A DNA stretch of 5,885 nucleotides from an uncultured Bacillota bacterium (GTDB taxonomy: Bacteria; Bacillota; Clostridia; Peptostreptococcales; Anaerovoracaceae), in NCBI GenBank assembly GCA_949287115.1, contig CASEFF010000089.1, forward strand, positions 1 through 5,885, written 5' to 3'. Made by a program: the position numbers and the translations under genes. Positions 1 to 4,693 of the stretch are shown piece by piece (the first letter of the stretch is position 1; every line of letters begins with the position of its first letter). Under the pieces are notes generated by a model, which saw only the letters and a list, made by a program, of their open reading frames with translations, did not search any database and was not told where the DNA came from.

Positions 1-83
1 AACGCTATGAAAAACGCTATCAGCGCATACCCCGTCATGGAAAGGAAAAAAGACCGCAATTCCTTTTTAAATATGACTGCCAC
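1..83 (-). CDS. ABC-2 type transporter permease, N-terminal fragment
   Basis: This is the 5' end of a gene that runs out of the window; only 27 codons are present. The frame opens with GTG at 83-81 and begins VAVIFKKELRSFFLSMTGY, followed by a hydrophobic stretch (ALIAFFIA). A short basic segment, a K/R-E-L/F-R/K-S-F/Y-F patch, then S-M-x-G-Y and the first membrane helix is how ABC-2 permeases paired with GldA/NosF-like ATPases usually begin. A perfect Shine-Dalgarno (GGAGGAGGT, 91-99) lies 7 bases before the GTG. The gene overlaps the ATPase stop by 17 bp in another frame, so the two are probably translationally coupled and form the exporter's membrane and ATP-binding subunits. The substrate is unknown. 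The start and the ABC-2 assignment are well supported; the exact subfamily is inferred from very little protein. Confidence 0.8.
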   Translation of the reverse strand, partial: MAVIFKKELRSFFLSMTGYALIAFFIA

Positions 84-1032
84 CGCCTGCACCTCCTCCC
101 TGAGTAAGCTTCAGATACACCTCTTCCAGCGTGCTCTTTTTTCTCATCATGGACAGCACCGGGATCTTTTTTCCCGCAAACGCAAAGAATATCCTTTCAC
201 GCATATCGTCCATATCGTCCTCGCATTCCGGTCTCACTTCAACCGTAAACAGACCGTCCTCCCGCTTCACCAGCCTGCATTCGCCGCTTCCCGGAATCTC
301 TCCCAGCACCCTTCTGATATCATCGGCCGAACCTTTTGCCTCAAGGATTATCCGGTCGTTTTCATCGAAGAGGTTCTCCAGATTTTCCGGCGTATCCTCT
401 GCCACGAGTCTTCCGTTTGATATTATCAGTATGTAATCGCACAGTTCCCGCACCTCCGCCAGTATATGTGAGCTGAGTATCACGGTGTGATTCTTTGCAA
501 GACTCTTTATCAGCTTTCTTATCTCGATGATCTGTCCCGGATCCATCCCGACCATCGGTTCGTCCAGTATTATGGTCTCCGGAAATCCTATCATGGCCTG
601 CGCCAATCCGACTCTCTGCCTGTACCCCTTTGAAAGATTGACGATGAGCCGTTCCGCCACTTCCTTCAGATTTACCCTCGATATGATCACGTCCACCTGC
701 ACGGATCTCTCATCCCCGCGGATACCCTTGAGCCCCGCCGCCAGCATGAGATATTCTCTGACGGTCATTTCATTGTAAAGGGGCGGTATCTCCGGAAGAT
801 ATCCCACGGACTTTTTCGCCTTCTCCGGCTCCTTCAATATATCGGCGCCGTCTATCACAATCGACCCTTCGGTCGCGGCAAGATACCCCGTGATCATATT
901 CATCGTAGTGCTCTTCCCCGCGCCGTTAGGCCCGAGAAACCCGTAGATCTTCCCCTTGTCTATGGAGAATGTAAGGTCGTCTACGGCCGTATGCCTGCCG
1001 TACTTTTTCGTAAGATGCCTGACTTCTATCAC
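67..1032 (-). CDS. ABC transporter ATP-binding protein (GldA/NosF/CcmA-like)
   Basis: Cytoplasmic ATPase subunit of an ABC-2 exporter, 321 residues from the chosen GTG start. Motifs seen: Walker A GPNGAGKST (residues 34-42), signature LSKGYRQR (133-140), Walker B ILDEP (about 155-159) and the H-loop histidine in SSH (189). The Q-loop region reads VGYLPEIPPLYNE and lacks the usual glutamine, and the signature is LSKGY rather than LSGGQ; both are usual in the GldA/NosF-like branch rather than defects. Residues about 225-315 form the extra C-terminal domain typical of these ATPases, ending in a glycine-rich tail GGGAGGGSHI. I prefer GTG at 1032-1030, because AAAAGGAGGG sits 6 bases before it and the protein then starts VIEVRHLTKKYG, the normal family N-terminus. 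An upstream ATG (1068) would add 12 residues translated through the Shine-Dalgarno. It is followed by the overlapping permease gene. Substrate unknown. Confidence 0.93.
   Translation of the reverse strand: MIEVRHLTKKYGRHTAVDDLTFSIDKGKIYGFLGPNGAGKSTTMNMITGYLAATEGSIVIDGADILKEPEKAKKSVGYLPEIPPLYNEMTVREYLMLAAGLKGIRGDERSVQVDVIISRVNLKEVAERLIVNLSKGYRQRVGLAQAMIGFPETIILDEPMVGMDPGQIIEIRKLIKSLAKNHTVILSSHILAEVRELCDYILIISNGRLVAEDTPENLENLFDENDRIILEAKGSADDIRRVLGEIPGSGECRLVKREDGLFTVEVRPECEDDMDDMRERIFFAFAGKKIPVLSMMRKKSTLEEVYLKLTQGGGAGGGSHI
91..99 (-). promoter_or_regulatory. Ribosome binding site of the permease, inside the ATPase gene
   Basis: The minus strand reads GGAGGAGGT, then 7 bases (GCAGGCG), then GTG at 83-81. 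It lies within the ATPase coding frame, where it encodes part of the Gly-rich C-terminal tail. It fixes the permease start and suggests coupled translation of the two subunits. Confidence 0.85.
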
Positions 1033-1038
1033 AAATTT

Positions 1039-1048
1039 CCCTCCTTTT
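1039..1048 (-). promoter_or_regulatory. Ribosome binding site deciding the GTG start of the ATPase
   Basis: The minus strand reads AAAAGGAGGG, then AAATTT, then GTG at 1032-1030. The near-perfect anti-16S match with 6-base spacing decides the start against the upstream in-frame ATG at 1068-1066, which has no comparable site. Confidence 0.88.
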
Positions 1049-1081
1049 GCATTCCGTATCCTTTGCATCCGTTACGCAGGT

Positions 1082-1090
1082 ACTTTATCA
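1082..1090 (-). promoter_or_regulatory. Possible extended -10 promoter element of the ATPase operon
   Basis: The minus strand reads TGATAAAGT: a TG one base before TAAAGT, like an extended -10. No good -35 is found 16-18 bp upstream, where one arm of the inverted repeat lies instead. This would place transcription start near 1075 and give a leader of about 43 bases. The poor -35 and the adjacent operator-like repeat would fit an activator-dependent promoter. This is inference from a short motif. Confidence 0.3.
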
Positions 1091-1126
1091 ATTTATCCTG
1101 TTAATGCGATGTGGGCAGGATAAATT
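1090..1126. repeat. 11-bp perfect inverted repeat, candidate operator
   Basis: AATTTATCCTG at 1090-1100 is matched by its exact reverse complement CAGGATAAATT at 1116-1126, separated by 15 bp. The arm centres are 26 bp apart, about two and a half helical turns. The repeat lies between the AraC-gene terminator and the ATPase ribosome site, just upstream of the candidate -10, which suggests a binding site for a dimeric regulator of the ABC operon. If transcribed it could instead fold into an 11-bp hairpin with a 15-base loop. It has no T-run after it on either strand and is not a terminator. The regulator is not identified. Confidence 0.7.
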
Positions 1127-1177
1127 TTCCACGAATAATTTTTCGCACATCCGTCATACGGGCCACAAAATTTCTTC

Positions 1178-1224
1178 AAAAAAAGAAAAACCGCTCTGCC
1201 TGCAGTTTCCTGCCGGCAAAGCAG
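1178..1224 (-). terminator. Intrinsic terminator of the AraC-family gene
   Basis: On the minus strand CTGCTTTGCC pairs with GGCAGAGCGG over 10 bp, including two G-U pairs. Inside it, after one G-A mismatch, GCAG pairs with CTGC around a GAAA tetraloop. The stem is followed at once by TTTTTCTTTTTTT (1190-1178). This is a strong rho-independent terminator about 50 bases after the regulator's stop codon, and it separates that gene from the ABC operon downstream. Confidence 0.9.
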
Positions 1225-1243
1225 TATTATCTGTTTTCTTTCA

Positions 1244-1259
1244 TTTGCGGATCCGCAAA
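1244..1259. repeat. 16-bp perfect palindrome after the regulator gene
   Basis: TTTGCGGATCCGCAAA is fully self-complementary. In the regulator's mRNA it would form a 6-bp hairpin with a GATC loop, 15 bases after the stop codon and upstream of the main terminator. No T-run follows it, so it is not a terminator alone. It could stabilise the 3' end or be a protein site. Confidence 0.6.
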
Positions 1260-1274
1260 GCCCGTCCGGCAGCG

Positions 1275-2810
1275 TCAGATCTTGTCTATCAGTATGAGCT
1301 CGGCGCCTATGCCGTCGAATATGGTCCTGACGCTCAGGGCATCGGAGCTTATATAGCTTCCCGTGCTTATGTTTCCTTCCGACGTCAGCTTGTTTATGAG
1401 GTTTTCGCGAACCCCGCCGTTCTTCTTCCCGTCGGCGTCGTGAGCGATCTTTGCCATAAAGCTGTCACGACCGAGCCTGTAGCGTATTATCCTGAACGTT
1501 CCCGAAAGGCCGGTGCACCTTACGAGGAACTCCATCTCGTTGTCGTAGTTCCTGACGATCCTCTGCAGATCGTCGCGGTTCATTATCTTCCTCAGGTTCC
1601 TGCCGGTGTTTTCATCGAAATTGTAAAGCAGTATGCTGAGGCTGTCCAGCGCGCCGGGATATCTGCACTTCGTGGAAACTATGTAATTCTCGCCGGACGC
1701 GATGATGTTTTCCTTCATGTCCACGAGCTTTCTGTAAGGCTCCGCGAGAACCTTGTTCACATCGCGTTCCATGATCTCCGCCATTGCCGGCGGGCCGCTC
1801 TCGATCTCGGCATAATCGTCGTATATGTCGATGTCGATGATGACCGGTTTTGTCTTGAACCTGTCCGCGTAGTCGGCATATATGCCCTTCACCTGTTTCC
1901 TGATGGCGCTCTCTATCTGTGCAGGTGTCGCCAGCTTGTATTTTGCCTCTATATCCCTGCTGATTATCTTGCCGATGTACTTCTTCCTGTATTCGAGAGG
2001 ATGCATGCCGAACCACTGCTCGAAATGCTTTATGTAGTATCTGACGGCCGAAAATCCCGTTTCCTCCGCTATGGCTCCGATCTTCTTGTTGGTGCCCAAA
2101 AGCAGGTGCTCGGATTCCTCCACCCTTATATAGCTCAGCAGATCCTGAAAGCTCAGACCCGTCGCCTCCTTTATTATATGGGACAGATAGTAGATGCTGA
2201 GATGTTCCCTCTCGGCTATCTCGCTCAGCGTGAGCTTTCTCGTGTAATTATCGTACATGTAGTCGGTTATCCTGTTGAGCCTTCCCGCCAGTATCTTGTT
2301 GCCCTTGTTTTTCAGCTCGTTCTTGAACCTGCCGTTTTCCATGACAAAGTACTGGAAATCCGACAGCAGGCACGCTATGAGGTTGTGGGTACTCTCTATA
2401 ACCTTGTGCTCGTATCCGTATCCCTTCTGTATGATCTCCATCATTATCTTCGCCAGCAGAGTACGGAGCACTTCAAGGCTCTCGTCGCTATCATCCTCTA
2501 TGTCCGTGACGAAAAAATTGTTTCGCAGGCTGTCATAATATCTGGAGAAATACGTCAGATCCATCTGGAACATCATTACCAGATTATCTTCGTCAGTCTT
2601 TCTAAAGCTGTGCATCTCCCTGTCGTTGATTATGAATATATCGCCCTGTTTAAGCGTATAGGTGTAATACCCGTTCCTGAGCACGACGCTTCCGTCCAGA
2701 ACATATACGACCTCCATGTCGTCGTGAAAGTGAATCGGATATTCATCAATGTTAGCGGTCACTACATTGATAGGCAGTTCGTCCTTGTAAATAATTTTTT
2801 CTTTAAGCAT
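1275..2810 (-). CDS. AraC-family regulator with N-terminal cupin and GH39-like C-terminal tail
   Basis: A 511-residue cytoplasmic DNA-binding regulator. Residues about 5-100 form an AraC-type cupin sensor (HFHDDMEVVYVLDG at 27-40, then LKQGDIFIINDREMHSF), which usually binds a small ligand such as a sugar. A helical linker follows (about 110-175). The AraC DNA-binding domain covers about 178-278, with helix-turn-helix motifs near 193-218 and 243-268 and the PLEYRK end. AraC regulators usually stop there (about 280-300 residues), but this one continues about 230 residues. The tail pieces GENYIVSTK (374-381), SILLYNFDE (392-400), GTFRIIRYRLGR (437-448) and the terminal LILIDKI resemble, from memory, the C-terminal beta domain of GH39 modules fused to AraC regulators in Clostridia; the catalytic TIM barrel is missing. 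ATG at 2810-2808 follows GAGGG with 6-base spacing. The upstream promoter is unclear; it lies in the DnaA-box region. Monocistronic, ending at its own terminator. Target genes are not known. Confidence 0.92.
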   Translation of the reverse strand: MLKEKIIYKDELPINVVTANIDEYPIHFHDDMEVVYVLDGSVVLRNGYYTYTLKQGDIFIINDREMHSFRKTDEDNLVMMFQMDLTYFSRYYDSLRNNFFVTDIEDDSDESLEVLRTLLAKIMMEIIQKGYGYEHKVIESTHNLIACLLSDFQYFVMENGRFKNELKNKGNKILAGRLNRITDYMYDNYTRKLTLSEIAEREHLSIYYLSHIIKEATGLSFQDLLSYIRVEESEHLLLGTNKKIGAIAEETGFSAVRYYIKHFEQWFGMHPLEYRKKYIGKIISRDIEAKYKLATPAQIESAIRKQVKGIYADYADRFKTKPVIIDIDIYDDYAEIESGPPAMAEIMERDVNKVLAEPYRKLVDMKENIIASGENYIVSTKCRYPGALDSLSILLYNFDENTGRNLRKIMNRDDLQRIVRNYDNEMEFLVRCTGLSGTFRIIRYRLGRDSFMAKIAHDADGKKNGGVRENLINKLTSEGNISTGSYISSDALSVRTIFDGIGAELILIDKI

Positions 2811-2909
2811 TTTTTACCCTCGTGCTATGCATTATGTCAACTTATGTTCGCTTTTTTCCCGTTAACTTTCAACACCCTATTGACTGTTTAAATTTAAGCC
2901 TTTCAGAAG

Positions 2910-2918
2910 TTATCCACA
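2910..2918 (+). promoter_or_regulatory. DnaA box 1 (TTATCCACA, perfect)
   Basis: Exact match to the consensus DnaA box on the plus strand. Its flank AAGTTATCCACA is shared with box 3, giving a 12-base identity. It lies about 100 bp upstream of the AraC-family gene, where DnaA could also affect transcription of that gene. Confidence 0.8.
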
Positions 2919-2929
2919 AATTTTTCAGT

Positions 2930-2941
2930 ATTGTATACAAT
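2930..2941. promoter_or_regulatory. 12-bp perfect palindrome ATTGTATACAAT
   Basis: ATTGTATACAAT is fully self-complementary and lies between DnaA boxes 1 and 2, upstream of the AraC-family gene. TTGTATACAA resembles operators of GntR-family (FadR-type) regulators, which have a GT-N-AC core. No GntR gene is in the window, so the binder is inferred only from the motif's shape. Confidence 0.45.
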
Positions 2942-2957
2942 TTTATCCAACGTTTGC

Positions 2958-2966
2958 TGTGGATAA
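2958..2966 (-). promoter_or_regulatory. DnaA box 2 (TTATCCACA, perfect, inverted)
   Basis: The plus strand reads TGTGGATAA, an exact DnaA box on the minus strand. It faces box 1 in inverted orientation, 48 bp start to start, and lies 74 bp before box 3. A degenerate TTATCCAAC lies just before it at 2943-2951. Confidence 0.8.
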
Positions 2967-3031
2967 TTACTTTTTTGACTTTGTTGATTTTTCAACGTTT
3001 TTATCTGTCAAGTGCTTTTTTTCGTTCAAAG

Positions 3032-3040
3032 TTATCCACA
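3032..3040 (+). promoter_or_regulatory. DnaA box 3 (TTATCCACA, perfect)
   Basis: Exact consensus DnaA box on the plus strand, same orientation as box 1 and with the same AAGTTATCCACA flank. It overlaps a TTCAAAGTT copy of the local 9-mer repeat (3025-3033). A weaker TTCCCCACA follows on the minus strand at 3071-3063. Confidence 0.8.
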
Positions 3041-3095
3041 GTTTTGTTCTTTTTATTTCCCATGTGGGGAAAACCTCATAAATTCAACGTTCCTG

Positions 3096-3102
3096 TGTCG
3101 AA
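3096..3102 (+). promoter_or_regulatory. Candidate Spo0A box (TGTCGAA)
   Basis: Exact match to the Spo0A-box core TGTCGAA. It overlaps a degenerate DnaA-like 9-mer (TGTGTCGAA, 3094-3102), an overlap pattern known at the Bacillus subtilis origin. A 7-base match is expected by chance about 0.07 times in this gap, so it is suggestive only, and it matters only if the host is a spore-former with Spo0A. Confidence 0.35.
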
Positions 3103-3347
3103 CACGTTATTTTTTCGTCCACTGACCTGCGGGCTGCTGCACCCGGATATTATGAAATCCCGTTTTACGATACTGTCTTTTCCGGCTCTCTACCTCCTAT
3201 CCTTCTCATCCCCTGACCATGTCCCGCGTCACGTCCTGCGTTCCTGTCATGCCGGTCGCCTGCGCAGGTTTTTAAAACAAATTTTACAGCAAATTAATAA
3301 TATCAATAGTATTATAAATCACCTCATGCGATTTTAACAGCATTTTA

Positions 3348-3376
3348 TTGACTTTTTTGCACCAAATATATAAAAT
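3348..3376 (+). promoter_or_regulatory. SigA-type promoter of alaX
   Basis: TTGACT (3348-3353), a 17-bp spacer and TAAAAT (3371-3376) form a good housekeeping promoter, preceded by A/T-rich DNA. Transcription would start near 3383, giving a leader of about 34 bases before the ATG at 3417. Confidence 0.7.
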
Positions 3377-3416
3377 TTTATTGATATCCTTGCTTTTTTA
3401 GAAAGAAGAGAAATTT

Positions 3417-4649
3417 ATGAAAACAACAAAATTATACCAGACCGACACTTACATTAAATCATGGGACGCCGTCATAACTTCGGTGAAAAAAAACGAAAAG
3501 GATGACGGCAGTCTGACGATCACACTGGACCGCACCGCTTTCTTCCCCGAAGGAGGAGGACAGAGCTGCGATACCGGATATATGAACGGAGCGCGCGTCA
3601 TCGACGTTCAGGAATCCGCAGACGAAATATATCACACCGTCCTCTGCTCCGATCCCGCGACCCTTTCCGCCGGCAGCCCGGTAAAATGCTCCCTCGACTG
3701 GGACAGGCGGTTCGACAATATGCAGCGTCACTGCGGCGAGCACATACTGTCAGGCGTATTCTACGACCTTTTCGGAGGAGTCAACAGAGGCTTTCACATG
3801 GGTCACGACTACATGACCATAGACATATCTCTTGAAGAAGATCCCGACACGACCGTGATAACGGCCGAAGACGCTCTGCGGGCCGAACTCAAAGCCAATG
3901 AGGTGATATGGTTCGACGCTCCCGTAACGGTGCTTCGGTTCGACGACCGCTCCGATGCCGAAAAAATGCCTCTGAGAAAAGCTCTCGCATTCGATGAGGA
4001 TATATCCATAGTCTGCGTGGGTTCCGTCGAAAACGCCGCGGACTGCGTCGCCTGCTGCGGCACCCACCCGTCCAGCGCAGGGCAGGTGGGCCTCATAAAG
4101 ATATATAAAGTGGAAAAGTACAAGGGAATGTTCAGGATATACTTCGAGGCAGGCCGGAGAGCTCTGGCAGACTACGATGCCAAGCACACGCTACTGACTG
4201 ATATGTCGGACAGATACTCTTCATCTGTACAGGATCTGCCGGAAAAGCTGACGGCACAGGAAAACAGGCTGGCTTCCGTGAAAGATGAGCTCTTTCATCT
4301 GAAAAAAGCCTTCATCGCAGGCGAACAGGCGAAACTGGATTCGATCATCGAAAGCGATCCTTCGGCCGTCATAGTCTACCCGCTGCCGGATCTTTCCATG
4401 GACGACGCCTTCGACATGGGTAAAAAATACATGGGCGATACCGACAGGCTCATAATGCTCTATTCCGAAAAGGACACGTCCTACGTCCTCGTGTCGGGCG
4501 GAGATCCCGACTGCGGCTCCCTCGTAAAGGAATACGCATCGTTTTACAACGGCAAGGGAGGCGGCAGCAAAGTCTCGGCGCGCGCCATATTCTCAGACGA
4601 TACCGACGCCCGGCTGTTTGCCGAACTAATAGAAAAACATCTGCGATGA
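3417..4649 (+). CDS. alaX: Alanyl-tRNA editing protein AlaX, long form with DHHA1 domain
   Basis: A 410-residue cytoplasmic enzyme that hydrolyses mischarged Ser-tRNA(Ala) or Gly-tRNA(Ala), acting in trans to AlaRS (family knowledge). The N-terminal region has the conserved FFPEGGGQ (42-49). The editing core has the zinc motifs HCGEH (105-109) and CCGTH (213-217), giving H-x3-H and C-x3-H with all ligands present. A likely coiled coil (about 263-311) leads to a C-terminal DHHA1 domain (about 315-410) with NGKGGGSK at 378-385. Length and domain order match the long AlaX class, so the gene looks intact. ATG at 3417 has a weak purine-rich site (AGAAGAG) 6 bases upstream. It has its own promoter at 3348-3376, and its stop codon lies in the loop of a terminator. 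It is divergent from the AraC-family gene and convergent with the YabE-like gene, so probably a single-gene unit. Confidence 0.94.
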   Translation: MKTTKLYQTDTYIKSWDAVITSVKKNEKDDGSLTITLDRTAFFPEGGGQSCDTGYMNGARVIDVQESADEIYHTVLCSDPATLSAGSPVKCSLDWDRRFDNMQRHCGEHILSGVFYDLFGGVNRGFHMGHDYMTIDISLEEDPDTTVITAEDALRAELKANEVIWFDAPVTVLRFDDRSDAEKMPLRKALAFDEDISIVCVGSVENAADCVACCGTHPSSAGQVGLIKIYKVEKYKGMFRIYFEAGRRALADYDAKHTLLTDMSDRYSSSVQDLPEKLTAQENRLASVKDELFHLKKAFIAGEQAKLDSIIESDPSAVIVYPLPDLSMDDAFDMGKKYMGDTDRLIMLYSEKDTSYVLVSGGDPDCGSLVKEYASFYNGKGGGSKVSARAIFSDDTDARLFAELIEKHLR

Positions 4650-4668
4650 TCCACCGCAGATGTTTTTT
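4633..4668. terminator. Bidirectional terminator between alaX and the YabE-like gene
   Basis: AAAAACATCTGCG (4633-4645) pairs perfectly over 13 bp with CGCAGATGTTTTT (4655-4667) around the 9-base loop ATGATCCAC. The plus strand ends in TTTTTT (4663-4668) and the minus strand in TTTTT (4637-4633), so it can stop transcripts from both sides. It overlaps the last codons of alaX, whose TGA (4647-4649) lies in the loop, and starts 26 bp past the YabE-like stop codon. Confidence 0.92.
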
Positions 4669-4693
4669 CATATCCCGATCTCAAATATGCTCT

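Larger units (their letters stand above)
2811..3416. other. Divergent noncoding region with DnaA-box cluster; candidate origin or DnaA-binding locus
   Basis: This 606-bp gap between divergent genes holds no convincing gene. The part near the regulator (2900-3105) has three perfect TTATCCACA DnaA boxes, degenerate boxes (TTCCCCACA at 3071-3063 on minus, TTATCCAAC at 2943-2951), a 12-bp palindrome, repeats of a TTCAACGTT-like 9-mer, and a perfect TGTCGAA (3096-3102). The middle (about 3121-3268) is GC-richer, with a pyrimidine-rich plus strand at 3174-3217. The part near alaX (3269-3400) has only 27 G or C in 132 bases by hand count and ends with the alaX promoter. Perfect 9-mers are expected about 0.005 times in 606 bp on both strands at equal base use, so the cluster is not chance. 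Box cluster plus AT-rich tract is origin-like; absence of dnaA/dnaN leaves a titration or regulatory locus equally possible. Confidence 0.55.

Noticed and set aside
1090..1126. The inverted repeat arms (TTTATCCTG) as DnaA boxes
   Set aside because: They share TTATCC but differ from TTATCCACA in the last three bases, so they are treated as a separate operator-like repeat.
1047..2891. 614-codon open frame on the plus strand, antisense to the AraC-family gene
   Set aside because: It lies over a clear AraC protein on the other strand, has no ribosome site, no recognisable domain, and runs across the regulator's terminator and start. It is a codon-bias shadow.
3086..3116. Hairpin around GTGTCGAACAC followed by a T-run, as a terminator
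   Set aside because: The stem is only 4 bp with a 3-base loop, and no plus-strand gene reads into it.
3259..3273. CCTGCGCAGG followed by TTTTT as an intrinsic terminator
   Set aside because: The palindrome leaves only a 3-bp stem once a loop is allowed, and no gene ends upstream on that strand.
2822..3337. 171-codon open frame on the plus strand in the noncoding region
   Set aside because: No ribosome site, runs through all DnaA boxes, and the protein has no family features. Phe/Leu-rich composition follows from the T-rich DNA.
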